A stretch of 64,000 bases of DNA from a virus. The stretch lies in IMG/VR virus record IMGVR_UViG_3300015262_000001, positions 1 to 64,000 of that record; one strand, given 5' to 3'. A program made the position numbers and the translations under genes. Shown here piece by piece: positions 28,404 through 37,351 of the stretch; position 1 is the stretch's first letter; each line of letters starts with the position of its first letter. The notes beneath the pieces are model-generated. The model was given only the letters and a program-made list of their open reading frames with translations, ran no database searches and had not been told where the DNA came from.

Positions 28404-28733
28404 ATGCCAATTCCAAACAGTGAATCAGACAACGGTAAAGACTTCTATTACACCGATGCCTTCAAGATCTTGGTGCGTTCTGAAAAAGAAATACTGTTGC
28501 GCGGTTCTCAGATGATACCCATCGTAGACCGAGCAATGCTCTACGCGTTCCGTACCGACTTCTATCGGGTGATGCGAGTTATGAACATCCCCGCTCACCT
28601 GCGTTGGGCAACTGCCTTTATCAATGACGTGAATGACCCCAATCAGGATGTCTCTGACTTCCAGTCGTTTCAGATGATCAACGAGAGCGATTTGAACAAA
28701 GCCATATCCCGCAGCAATACAGTTAAAGGCTAA
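28404..28733 (+). CDS. Unknown small protein
   Basis: 109 residues from ATG 28404 with GGAGAGG directly upstream; a TTG at 28392 in the same frame overlaps that site and is not used. Mixed composition with several Met and Phe, no motif. It is a lone plus-strand gene between two minus-strand RNAP-cluster blocks and is closed by a perfect palindromic terminator. Its upstream 100 bases overlap the divergent promoter-like element of the RNAP beta C gene. Confidence 0.65.
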   Translation: MPIPNSESDNGKDFYYTDAFKILVRSEKEILLRGSQMIPIVDRAMLYAFRTDFYRVMRVMNIPAHLRWATAFINDVNDPNQDVSDFQSFQMINESDLNKAISRSNTVKG

Positions 28734-28745
28734 AAAAGAAAGGTA

Positions 28746-28775
28746 TAGCAGGCTGGGGAATTCCCCAGCCTGCTA
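28746..28775. terminator. Perfect palindromic terminator
   Basis: 30-base perfect inverted repeat (left arm TAGCAGGCTGGGGAA) with no unpaired loop in the DNA, lying between convergent genes ending at 28733 and 28789. AAAAAAG precedes it, giving a T-rich tail in the minus direction. Confidence 0.85.
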
Positions 28776-28788
28776 GCCTTATGGCTGC

Positions 28789-30258
28789 TTAGTAAGTAGC
28801 CATCGAGTAATCAGCTACGCCGCCTGGTGCGCCTTGGCTCGTGCTAGGACGCATCATTTGTTGCAGCTGTTGTGGCATTACAGTCATGCCGTTTGGCAGC
28901 AGGATCATGCCGTTGGCCAATTGCTGACCGCCCATCATGTTCATACCGCCGCCCATGCCGCCCATGCCACCCATCATGTTCATACCACCCATGTTGTTAA
29001 GCATGCTGCTTTCGACACGACGCAGAAGGTTGCCGTGACGAGTGCACTGGTAGATGACCTGGTTGCCATTGTTGTTCATGGCGTAGTGGTTGACGTGGCC
29101 GGCCATGTAATCAATCTCGGTCTTGATGTAGTTATCGCCGTATTCCATTGCTGGAACAGTGGTGTCGAAACTACCGTCATTACCGCCAACAACGTTAGGC
29201 TGGTTATTACCGCCTTTATTGTTGTTATTACTGTTATTGTTGTTACCCTGGTTGTTGCCCTGGTTACGGTTACCACTACCGCTTACCGAGAACAGGTTGG
29301 TGTTGTTGCGCTGGTTACTGGTCTGCTGGACTTCTTCGTCCTGGGTGTTATGACTATTATAGTCAAGGGTTGGCACCTGACGATAGATTTCCGGCAGCTC
29401 GTCCAGATGCTCGTACCAGTTGGTGTCGATTGGGTAGACACCGGCCTTGTCGAAATCAGCACGGAAGGTGTTCTGGATACGGTTCAGCTGTTCAGCCAGC
29501 TCGTAGTAGCAACCCAGGTAAGCACACAGACGCGCTGCGACTTGACTGGTCGACTCGATCTCGAGGTCGTCAGGGGTTTCCACAATTGGCAGGATCTGCT
29601 GGAACAGGTGAGCTGCCAACTTCAATGCACCGATCGATACACTGAAACCATTCAGTTCAACGGTCTGGTTGTCAGACTGACCTTCCGAACGAGCCAGGCG
29701 CTTGATGATCTCGTTGTAGAACGGGAACACTGGCTTGGCTTTGTAGTAGACCTTCTCACCGGTCTTGCCACGGCCACCGCCTTTGGTGACCTTGATGTGA
29801 ATGAAACGGTTGTCGACGCCGTTGTCGTTGACTTCAACCTGCATTTGCTGAAAGAGTTTCTTCAGCTCGTCACGGTAGGTGCGCTTGGCAGCCTTCAGTG
29901 GCTCGAGCATGTCGAGGATGTTCTGGCGCCAGGCTTGCTTGGCGGTCTTGCCCGCCACACCAAAGATGATCGGCACGTATTCAGTGAACGTGGTCAGGAG
30001 CTTGAGTGTAGACAGGCGACGAATCACCTTGAACACTTCGGTTTCCTTCGAGGTCACGTTTTCACATGCCGGGTGGAAGAACACCTTGTCGATGCAGTTG
30101 CCGTCGAGGACTTCAGACAAAGGCAGATACATGTCCATGTCATCGATGCGGACCGGGATTTCATCACCATTGATAGACACCACAATGCGGGAGTCATCTT
30201 TGATTACGGAACCCCATGACATCAACATGGCTTTGTACAACTTGTTCAATTCATTCAT
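28789..30258 (-). CDS. Unknown RNAP-cluster protein with Asn-rich and Gly/Met-rich tail (phiKZ gp70 position)
   Basis: 489 residues. The N-terminal 290 residues look folded. A low-complexity stretch follows (about 315-350), dominated by Asn with Gly/Gln, then a short folded part, then a tail of GGMGGMGGGMNMMGG type. Such tails often mediate weak multivalent contacts or RNA binding. The gene sits between gp69-like and RNAP beta C genes, the position of phiKZ gp70. No enzyme motif is visible. It may be a nucleus- or RNAP-associated protein, inferred from position only. Start ATG has AAGGAC upstream. Confidence 0.7.
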   Translation of the reverse strand: MNELNKLYKAMLMSWGSVIKDDSRIVVSINGDEIPVRIDDMDMYLPLSEVLDGNCIDKVFFHPACENVTSKETEVFKVIRRLSTLKLLTTFTEYVPIIFGVAGKTAKQAWRQNILDMLEPLKAAKRTYRDELKKLFQQMQVEVNDNGVDNRFIHIKVTKGGGRGKTGEKVYYKAKPVFPFYNEIIKRLARSEGQSDNQTVELNGFSVSIGALKLAAHLFQQILPIVETPDDLEIESTSQVAARLCAYLGCYYELAEQLNRIQNTFRADFDKAGVYPIDTNWYEHLDELPEIYRQVPTLDYNSHNTQDEEVQQTSNQRNNTNLFSVSGSGNRNQGNNQGNNNNSNNNNKGGNNQPNVVGGNDGSFDTTVPAMEYGDNYIKTEIDYMAGHVNHYAMNNNGNQVIYQCTRHGNLLRRVESSMLNNMGGMNMMGGMGGMGGGMNMMGGQQLANGMILLPNGMTVMPQQLQQMMRPSTSQGAPGGVADYSMATY

Positions 30259-30267
30259 GGCTGGTCC

Positions 30268-31704
30268 TTAGTTCTTTGTGAAGTATTCGGTGATGTTCGT
30301 CATGAAGTTTTGTGCTTCATGCAGGCCATCTGCGCTGTTAGTGATGTTGGTACTGGTCCGGTTTACCGCGTACGTAGCATTGGTGTACTTACGCTGTTTG
30401 TTCTCTTCGCCGTTGAAGAACACGGTAACGTCGGTTTCACCAAACAGGTGACAGCTGACCTGTACACTGATGATCGTCGAGGTGTGAGCGAACTGCGTCG
30501 AGTACTTGCTGAAGAACAACCCCCGCAGCATTTCCTTGAAGCGTTCAACCCGATTGATCGCGTATTCATCGTGGTCAAGTACCGAACCGAAAGTACCGGT
30601 CACAATCTCTACACCGGAATCCGAACCTTCCATACCGCTGAAGTGGTGTGGGTTGTTGGTGGCACTGAACACCAAGTGGGTCATGCCGCAACGGATCAGC
30701 ATGTGAACCGTCAGATACGCCAGCTCAGCTGCGATGGTCTCGTAGCTGTTAGCACCGCCATGCTCGTGAGAGATCAGCGTGTTATCCACGCCTACAGTGG
30801 CGTTAGGATCCAGCAAAGTGATGTTCATCACGTCTGGCAGGTTGGTAAAGACCGACATGATCTCCGCCATGCTCCAACCCATGAAGTTCGCCATGGAGAA
30901 GCTACCGTTGACCGACATCATGGTCTTGAAGAAGTCGTTGCTGGTCAGCGGTGCTTCACCGATACCAGGTCCGACCATTGCATCACCGATGGCGTTGGCA
31001 ATACCAGTGTACTGGCCTTCGGTGGTAGTAGCCGCTGCAATCTTGAGCAACTCACGTGCATGGTGAGTCGGGTTGAGGTTGTCGGTCTTCGACATCACTA
31101 CGTTCTGACGCAAGTCAGCCGCCAGAATGCCGTCGAACCCGTCGTTCATACCGTCAGCAGAACTGGCCATGTAACCCAGAACTTCCTGGGCCATGTCTAG
31201 CGGGCGTACCGACTTCAGTTCGTCACGACCAGTTGGGTCACCCATCAGGAACTGGTGAGAACCCGTGATGACCGTCGACGCCATAGGCAGACCCATGTTG
31301 TCAAACTTCTGCGTCGTGCGGGTATCCCAGCAGCGCACAGGTACAAACATGGTCTGAGGTTCAATACCCTCATGACTTGCCTGGCCACCAGTCATGTAAC
31401 CCAGTACCGCCAGCTCAGCTTGTTCAATCGAGTTGTTGGTAATAAGGAAGGTCAGCATGCCAAGACCGCGGCGGATGTTCCAGTCGTCTTCGATGTTGAC
31501 CGCACCGCTTGGACGAGTCGTCAGACCACCGGATTGAGCAGCAATAACGTTCAAGGTGTTAGGGGTTACACCACCTTGATGCTGCTCCATCTTGATGGTG
31601 TCGATGTTCATCGTGGACATGTCCAGGATGTTGTGGCGATGGACGTGTGTATGGTTTTGGTTGCCCATGCCGAAGATGGCTTTGGTTAGCGTAATTTCTG
31701 CCAT
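30268..31704 (-). CDS. Unknown conserved protein in phiKZ gp69 (import factor) position
   Basis: 478 residues, His- and Met-rich N-terminus (HTHVHRHNILDM), mixed alpha/beta body, no catalytic motif that I recognise. It lies between the putative fifth RNAP subunit and the gp70-like gene, the exact position of phiKZ gp69. As I recall, gp69 was identified genetically as Imp1/PicA, needed for protein import into the phage nucleus. The link here rests on gene order and size only. Operon spacing is short on both sides (9 and 32 bases), and GAGG lies upstream of the start. Confidence 0.6.
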   Translation of the reverse strand: MAEITLTKAIFGMGNQNHTHVHRHNILDMSTMNIDTIKMEQHQGGVTPNTLNVIAAQSGGLTTRPSGAVNIEDDWNIRRGLGMLTFLITNNSIEQAELAVLGYMTGGQASHEGIEPQTMFVPVRCWDTRTTQKFDNMGLPMASTVITGSHQFLMGDPTGRDELKSVRPLDMAQEVLGYMASSADGMNDGFDGILAADLRQNVVMSKTDNLNPTHHARELLKIAAATTTEGQYTGIANAIGDAMVGPGIGEAPLTSNDFFKTMMSVNGSFSMANFMGWSMAEIMSVFTNLPDVMNITLLDPNATVGVDNTLISHEHGGANSYETIAAELAYLTVHMLIRCGMTHLVFSATNNPHHFSGMEGSDSGVEIVTGTFGSVLDHDEYAINRVERFKEMLRGLFFSKYSTQFAHTSTIISVQVSCHLFGETDVTVFFNGEENKQRKYTNATYAVNRTSTNITNSADGLHEAQNFMTNITEYFTKN

Positions 31705-31736
31705 GTTGCTTTAACCTCGAAGATAGTTCAGTTTGC

Positions 31737-33296
31737 TTAGGCGTTTACTTTACGGTTCAACGCCATGAATTCGTTTTTGACTTCTACGCTGATTTCCAGA
31801 GCAAAGAGTTTACCCTGACCGACCAACGCATAAATCTCTGGTGTGTCCAATACCCCATATTCCAGATTGGACTGCCAGATACCGCGACCGAACTTTTCAA
31901 GGAACGATTGTGCGGCTTGTATCGCTTCGTTAAACGAGCGACCTTCGTTATTGCGTGTTTGGATTTCGCAGATAGACGCCAGGAACTCGCGATCCGTTTC
32001 GCTCAGCTGGAATCCATCTGGTAGCGACAGTTCACCGTTAGGATCCTTGATCGCACCAATAACCGACGGCAAGTACTTGTAACCTTGCTCATGCAGTCGT
32101 ACCTGTGCAATACAGATCGCCGCCATCAATTGATCATAGCCGGCCGCTTCGAAAGTGAACGGTGACACCTCGAAAGCAAACGTCAATTGTAGCAACTTGA
32201 GGATGTGATCTTCCAACTCGAAGTCCCAATGCGGGGACAGGTTGTCGTAGATCCTTTCCACCAACGCGACGTTCTTTACACCCAATGCCTCACAGGTGTA
32301 GCGGAAGCGATCCTTATAACGAGGATTGTCTTCTTCGTCGAACAGAGTAAAGCTAAAGAACTCAGCCGATACCGTGTCGTCAGTAGACCGTACTTCCTCG
32401 CTGATCTGGTGCTTGTCCAGCATCGAGCGCTTATCGTCATCCGATTCGCTTGGGTAATCCCGTTGTGTGAAGTTACCGCCCAGCGACTCGTGTTGCTTAA
32501 CCGAGGCATTGATAGCGGTGGCGATGTTCTTGCCTTCTTCAGTTTCAGGAATAGCCGCACAACATAGACGATTGAACACCGTGTTAAAAAGTACTTTATC
32601 GACAAAGTTCTCAACACTCGTTACGCTGTCAGGCTGGGTAGGAATGCCACGCTTGTCGAAAGCGAACTTGACATAACCAGTCAGCTTGTGCCAACCAGGC
32701 AGCTGGGTGATCCACGGATTATCCTTGATCAGGTTACCGCATGCCAGATCGCTGAAACCACCACTGCCCATGACGTTTTCGAATCGAGCTTGCAGACCAA
32801 AGATGATCGGATAGATGACACGCGCCACGAATGCCAGTTTTACCTGCTCTTCATAGTCGCGATCAGTGATAGTGGTTTCTTTCGGGTAATCACCTTTACT
32901 CGCTGCTTCACTCAGATCTTTGGGGATCTTCATGTACTTGGAGTAGTGGATAAACGAGCAGTACTTCGGCACGTTGATGAAATCGAGAATCTCGTCGGTG
33001 ATGGGTTTCAGTTGAGCCAGATCTTCATTATAATCCAGGAACTTACCGCTCTCAACAATCACGTACGCACGGTTGTACAGATCAAACAGATATTTCTGCT
33101 GATCGTGATCCATAGTGCCTTCAATGTAATCATTGAGGCAGTCGAACAGGTTGTAGGTGGCATCGCTACGATCCTTGATCGTGCGTTCCAGTTTGATAGC
33201 CGCTTCGCCATTGAACTTAATAATCTGATCGTTGAACGTGATCAGGATCCCTTCGAACTTCTTGCTGGAGGTTCGGCGTATCGCAAACTCAAGCAT
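31737..33296 (-). CDS. Putative fifth subunit of non-virion RNA polymerase (phiKZ gp68-like)
   Basis: 519 residues, close to the size I recall for phiKZ gp68, the non-canonical subunit of the non-virion RNAP needed for promoter recognition. It contains no cellular RNAP motif, as expected for that family. It is first of the run gp68-, gp69-, gp70-like, beta C, beta'C and has its own early-promoter-like element 37-63 bases upstream. GGAG lies 9 bases before ATG 33296. Assignment is by length and gene order. Confidence 0.6.
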   Translation of the reverse strand: MLEFAIRRTSSKKFEGILITFNDQIIKFNGEAAIKLERTIKDRSDATYNLFDCLNDYIEGTMDHDQQKYLFDLYNRAYVIVESGKFLDYNEDLAQLKPITDEILDFINVPKYCSFIHYSKYMKIPKDLSEAASKGDYPKETTITDRDYEEQVKLAFVARVIYPIIFGLQARFENVMGSGGFSDLACGNLIKDNPWITQLPGWHKLTGYVKFAFDKRGIPTQPDSVTSVENFVDKVLFNTVFNRLCCAAIPETEEGKNIATAINASVKQHESLGGNFTQRDYPSESDDDKRSMLDKHQISEEVRSTDDTVSAEFFSFTLFDEEDNPRYKDRFRYTCEALGVKNVALVERIYDNLSPHWDFELEDHILKLLQLTFAFEVSPFTFEAAGYDQLMAAICIAQVRLHEQGYKYLPSVIGAIKDPNGELSLPDGFQLSETDREFLASICEIQTRNNEGRSFNEAIQAAQSFLEKFGRGIWQSNLEYGVLDTPEIYALVGQGKLFALEISVEVKNEFMALNRKVNA

Positions 33297-33332
33297 GTCA
33301 CTAACTCCAAACAGTAATGTCGTCTACAAGGG

Positions 33333-33359
33333 AATAATGTAGGTTTTAAATCTTCTTAC
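33333..33359 (-). promoter_or_regulatory. Early-promoter-like element upstream of gp68-like gene
   Basis: Minus-strand GTAAGAAGATTTAAAACC followed by TACATTATT, one of five copies of a shared element. It starts directly at the end of the preceding gene (stop at 33360) and lies 37 bases before the ATG at 33296, so transcription would begin within the short intergenic gap. Confidence 0.6.
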
Positions 33360-33725
33360 CTATACCGATTTAAGCTTACCGCGTTCTTTAACCATCTCGT
33401 GCAGTTGGTACGACAGCGATCCGATTAAACCCGCTCCGGTTTCGTCGGCAAAGGGATTAGGGGTAAAGTCTGATACAATCATGCATTGTTCAATATTGTT
33501 TCTACCAAAGTCACGCAATTTAAACGTGCCCAATTTAAATGCGCGGCTATTGCCGTAAATCTCGAGTGCGCATGACCACACGCATTTAGTCTCGTTGCTT
33601 TCAACTTTAACCACGACAACCTTGCAAGAACCGGTTAGTCCCTCTCCATCTAAGACCAATTCAAACTTTCGAGGCAGTTTATCCCAGGCTGCACGATTGG
33701 TCAGATTGTTTGTCTTTCTTTTCAT
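33360..33725 (-). CDS. Unknown small protein
   Basis: 121 residues from ATG 33725 (MKRKTNNLTNRAAWDKLPRK), with GAGGTG upstream; a GTG two codons earlier overlaps that ribosome site. Basic N-terminus, then a beta-rich body with three Cys. No family is recognised. It sits downstream of the SSB-like gene and is separated from it by a hairpin terminator. Confidence 0.65.
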   Translation of the reverse strand: MKRKTNNLTNRAAWDKLPRKFELVLDGEGLTGSCKVVVVKVESNETKCVWSCALEIYGNSRAFKLGTFKLRDFGRNNIEQCMIVSDFTPNPFADETGAGLIGSLSYQLHEMVKERGKLKSV

Positions 33726-33764
33726 AGCCACCTCTAAAAACAGCTATCAGCCATAGGGTTTGGC

Positions 33765-33789
33765 AGAGCAGAGGATTACCCTCCGCTCT
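33765..33789 (-). terminator. Hairpin terminator after SSB-like gene
   Basis: AGAGC-GAGG pairs with CCTC-GCTCT around one A/C mismatch, 18 bases beyond the stop of the SSB-like gene. No long T-run follows, so termination strength is uncertain. Confidence 0.5.
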
Positions 33790-33806
33790 TATCAGCATTT
33801 GGACGA

Positions 33807-34541
33807 TTAGAAGTCGTCGTCGAAGGAGTCAGTCGAGCTGCTCGAATCGTTAGAGCTGTTGAAGTCATTGTTACGACCGCCACCGTTGTTGCCGTTGCCG
33901 CCACCAGCTGCATCACCACGTGGCTTCGGCGGTTCCCAGCCTTCGAGTTCCATACGTTCCAGCACTGGCTTCAAGAAGCTAACCCAGTGACGCACGGCCC
34001 AACGGGACATGATACCTTTGTCTTCGACCACTTCACCAGCGGCGTTGCGCATCATCACGGTCATGCTGCGAGGACCCTTGAAGCGGATCAGCGCCTTGTA
34101 GTCACCCTTGCTGTAGCCCAGGGTGATCTCACCGTTGTCTTCACGGGTGATGGTGAAATTGCACTGCACGACTGGCTTGTCGGACATGCGACCAGAACCG
34201 CCCTGGAAGACGAACTGGTGACGAGCCGGTACAACTTTGGCTGCTTTGAAGTTCGGATTGCCCGCTACGTCTGCTGCGTCTTTCAGCGCTTCGAAGAGCT
34301 GGCCGCGGTCGTACGCATCGAGCTCAACTTCTTTGTGAGTTGACTTGCCTTCGGAGAACACGCCATCGTTGATCTTCAACACGATCTGGCCGGTGATCTT
34401 CTGTTCGAACATCAGTTGAGCTGGGTACTTACCACCGTTGATCGGAGCGTCCGTTGCAGGATGTGCCTGACGATAGTCGTTCAGAAACGTCTTCTTCCGC
34501 TTCTGACCGCTGGGTGCACCATTTTGGCGTTGTGGTTGCAT
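33807..34541 (-). CDS. Candidate single-stranded DNA-binding protein
   Basis: 244 residues. A basic N-terminal tail (RQNGAPSGQKRKKTFLND) precedes a beta-rich core of about 180 residues. A Gly/Asn-rich flexible linker (DAAGGGNGNNGGGRNN) and a Ser/Asp tail ending DSFDDDF follow. A disordered linker with an acidic, hydrophobic-tipped C-terminus is the hallmark of bacterial and phage SSB proteins (for example DDDIPF). The core cannot be confirmed as an OB fold by eye. It is encoded near an SbcD-like nuclease, consistent with a replication/recombination role. Confidence 0.5.
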   Translation of the reverse strand: MQPQRQNGAPSGQKRKKTFLNDYRQAHPATDAPINGGKYPAQLMFEQKITGQIVLKINDGVFSEGKSTHKEVELDAYDRGQLFEALKDAADVAGNPNFKAAKVVPARHQFVFQGGSGRMSDKPVVQCNFTITREDNGEITLGYSKGDYKALIRFKGPRSMTVMMRNAAGEVVEDKGIMSRWAVRHWVSFLKPVLERMELEGWEPPKPRGDAAGGGNGNNGGGRNNDFNSSNDSSSSTDSFDDDF

Positions 34542-34613
34542 AGTAGTTCTGCCTTCTTGTTCAAGCTTGGGAAATAGGTGATTTGAGTCTATATGAATGG
34601 TGACTCTGTGATA

Positions 34614-35408
34614 TTAAAGCATCATTAACAGACCTGCTCGGTCAACGGGATTATCCATTCCTGCGATACTGTTCCTTACACGACTCATAGACGTGGCCGA
34701 AGTCCAGTTACTATCCAGGGCAAGCTTCTTCACCAGATCTTTAATCGCCTTGGAAGACGACTTAAAGTTAGTAGAGCGATCGCCAAAGATTTGAATGGTG
34801 AGGTGGTTAAACGGCATGTAATGCAGTTCGTCACCGCCAGTCAATTTGGTGTACCAGGTCGTGAAGGGTTTTAATACCCCGGTGTAAGATTCCAAGAGGA
34901 AGAGACGACCTATACCTCTCGCATCTGCCAGGTCGACCACGTGGTGAGTCATGACAATGCCATTCCCCTTAAAATCAGGCATGCCAACATCAGTGGCCAC
35001 CAGGATCTTGGAATGCTTCTCCATTAATCCATCTGCTACGTCCTTAGTAAGCTTGGCAAACTTCTTCTGCTTCTCTGTACCGGTGTTGATAAAGTCGGTA
35101 AGATCCGCATACTTATATTTGCTTTTCAAACTCCTGTACGACGGGTAGTAGACCACCATCGAGATAGGTTTGCCTTTGCGCAACCCTTCCAGATACTGGC
35201 CTAACTTGACGAGGTCTTCTTCAACGTCTTTGATCAGGGTCTTAACATCGTCAGCCCCTGCGTCATCTTTCTCGTAAGCTGCATGAGCGTTACGAATCAA
35301 AGTCCTGAGATTGAACAGCAGGGTATCCGCAGAACGGATTGCATCCCCACCGAGTTCTAATGCCAGTGAAGTCCCCACCGACATGCCTAACGCACCCAGT
35401 GCTCTCAT
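34614..35408 (-). CDS. Unknown protein coupled to SbcD-like nuclease
   Basis: 264 residues; the ATG overlaps the nuclease stop codon (AAATGA) with GGAGGAG upstream, implying tight co-translation. The first 20 residues (MRALGALGMSVGTSLALELG) resemble a weak signal or hydrophobic helix, followed by helical segments and then a mixed alpha/beta C-terminal half with an AIKDLVKKLALD helix. No motif is recognised. A partner or regulator of the nuclease is possible. Confidence 0.65.
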   Translation of the reverse strand: MRALGALGMSVGTSLALELGGDAIRSADTLLFNLRTLIRNAHAAYEKDDAGADDVKTLIKDVEEDLVKLGQYLEGLRKGKPISMVVYYPSYRSLKSKYKYADLTDFINTGTEKQKKFAKLTKDVADGLMEKHSKILVATDVGMPDFKGNGIVMTHHVVDLADARGIGRLFLLESYTGVLKPFTTWYTKLTGGDELHYMPFNHLTIQIFGDRSTNFKSSSKAIKDLVKKLALDSNWTSATSMSRVRNSIAGMDNPVDRAGLLMML

Positions 35409-36526
35409 TTGAACTCCTCCAACACCTCGAACGCCTCTTCCAGATCTATCCCCAACTCTAAGAAACGAGCAGAGACTTCTGGCATGAGAGAATCGTTCAA
35501 GTTATCTTTAGTTAATGAAACCCCTTCATAGACCTTAGCATCAAACAAAGTCTCGTCAACACTGACGCCTTTCTCGACTTCGTTCTCAGCCTTAAAGCCA
35601 ATCATGGGGTAGTCTTTTTTCATGACTTCAACGATCGGGTTAACGATCTCAGCCTGACCACCTTTTACACGGATCTGTGAGAAGGGTGGTAACTTGCGAG
35701 CTGCGATAAACGTGTGAACATCTTTAATCAGTTGCTCAGCGGTTATATCGGATGCCACATGCATGGTGAGGAAAGGCAAAGCATTCTTGTTTTCCCAGAA
35801 CACCGGAGCGAAGATGTTCTTCTTTTTATCCAGGTCCACCACATAACCGCCCTTGGGATGTTCTTCGCCATGAGCTGTACGGTCAAACGAACCAGAGGTA
35901 TACAGTTTGCCTTTCTGTACTGGCTTGTGTATATGCCCCGCAAAGATACCGTACCTGACAATAGTTTCCCATCGTTCCAGCAGGTGTGCATTCTTCTGGG
36001 CTTGAGCATGTAACTGAAAGGTAAAGCCGCCATGGAAGAAGATCAGATCGACCTTATCCACGTCGTTAGCCTTCAAGACCTGGAGCGCCCGCTCCCAGAT
36101 CTCATCCGGCGTCATCTTGCCCATGTTGTCTGGAACAAACATCACGGACAGATCGTCTAGCTTGTGGAACACCTCAATCGACAACGTGTCAATGTACCGA
36201 ACATCCATGCCTCGTGGTGCGAGGTTTACAAAGTGTTTGGGTTGCTTGTTGTCGTGAGAGGACGTGCCTTCCAGCCAGATAGCGATCAAGTCTGGATTGG
36301 CATCGTGAGCTGAGTGCAGGAAGTTACGCCCCCAGGTCTTGACCTTGAACATATCTTCGTTAGGGGACTCAACCATGCGTTCCATGAAGTCACCCCCGAA
36401 CATAACCATGCCTACCTTAGACAGATCGTTTTCCTTTAACAGGAAGCGATCAAGGTTCGGTAAGATATGTGCAGTCGGGGTTACGGGGTGTAGAGTGTGT
36501 TGATCAGAAGTCCATAGAAAACGCAC
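35405..36526 (-). CDS. SbcD/Mre11-like nuclease (calcineurin-like phosphoesterase)
   Basis: 373 residues from a GTG start with AGGGGA upstream. Metallophosphoesterase motifs occur in order: SDQHTLHP (DxH, residues 7-9), GGDFME (GD), GTSSHDNK (in place of GNHD), FFHGGF and GHIHKP (GHxH). T4 gp47 and bacterial SbcD use this fold with an SMC-like partner (gp46/SbcC) to process DNA ends in recombination-dependent replication; that partner is not in this window. The substitution of Asn in the GNHD motif is a deviation worth noting. The C-terminal 100 residues are acidic. Confidence 0.7.
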   Translation of the reverse strand: MRFLWTSDQHTLHPVTPTAHILPNLDRFLLKENDLSKVGMVMFGGDFMERMVESPNEDMFKVKTWGRNFLHSAHDANPDLIAIWLEGTSSHDNKQPKHFVNLAPRGMDVRYIDTLSIEVFHKLDDLSVMFVPDNMGKMTPDEIWERALQVLKANDVDKVDLIFFHGGFTFQLHAQAQKNAHLLERWETIVRYGIFAGHIHKPVQKGKLYTSGSFDRTAHGEEHPKGGYVVDLDKKKNIFAPVFWENKNALPFLTMHVASDITAEQLIKDVHTFIAARKLPPFSQIRVKGGQAEIVNPIVEVMKKDYPMIGFKAENEVEKGVSVDETLFDAKVYEGVSLTKDNLNDSLMPEVSARFLELGIDLEEAFEVLEEFK

Positions 36527-36547
36527 TTATAAATCCCCTAATGATTG

Positions 36548-37351
36548 TTAGCACTCCAGCGGATCGGTTGGTGTTTCCTTCCCCTTGGAGTTGACACCGC
36601 TGACAGTGACGCGCTCGTAGCCACCCTTGATGCCCTTGATGGACTCTTCATTGAAGGCGAACTCGGTGTTGCCAGTCATCAGACGGTTTACTTCACCAAC
36701 CTGTTGCTTGGTAACCGGCTCTTTGCGATGGTTTGCATAGAGAATAGGACGGATCGCGTTGATCTCTTTGATGTCCCGGCTGTTGTTGTTCAGATTGTCC
36801 TTGATGTAGTAGATTTGTTTCTCTACTTCAGGGATAACACCGTGCTTGAGGTAGAACTCAGGCGCGATCATCTCGGTAAGCGTAACACGCTTCTTACCGT
36901 CCAGTGCCTTGGTCAGTGCCTTGGCCAGACCGAGGTTGGCGTTTGGATCGTTCTTCTTCATGGTGTCGGCGCTGTGGCTGTGCATCATCCGACTGGCCTG
37001 CTCCATCATCTGATACTCGCGCGGAGTCAGGTTGTGGTTGATCATCGGCGCAATGATCAATACTGGTTTGTGATCGTCATCCACGATCATTACAGCGCGA
37101 GTACCGTTGGCACTGATCTGGAACCACTCATTGACCTTGAAGTAGTTCTTGCCGAGGTCGTTACCGATAGCGAAGGGCATCAGCCAGTCGCGCACGAATT
37201 CCTTCTCATAGAGCACGGTAGCCACGCTGAAGGGCACTTCACCGTCACTCATCATCAACTTGCCGTTGATGTTCTGCACTTTGACGTTATCAAGAAAGGC
37301 AAAATCTTCCTTGAGAATATCTTCGCGATCCTGCTTTGTCATCTGACTCAT
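36548..37351 (-). CDS. Unknown conserved protein
   Basis: 267 residues from ATG 37351 with GAGGTTGGG upstream, overlapping the previous stop by four bases. Mixed alpha/beta with an N-terminal beta-rich half and a helical, basic second half (LAKALTKALDGKKRVTLTEM). No motif is recognised. It lies 21 bases upstream of the SbcD-like gene in one operon. Confidence 0.7.
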   Translation of the reverse strand: MSQMTKQDREDILKEDFAFLDNVKVQNINGKLMMSDGEVPFSVATVLYEKEFVRDWLMPFAIGNDLGKNYFKVNEWFQISANGTRAVMIVDDDHKPVLIIAPMINHNLTPREYQMMEQASRMMHSHSADTMKKNDPNANLGLAKALTKALDGKKRVTLTEMIAPEFYLKHGVIPEVEKQIYYIKDNLNNNSRDIKEINAIRPILYANHRKEPVTKQQVGEVNRLMTGNTEFAFNEESIKGIKGGYERVTVSGVNSKGKETPTDPLEC

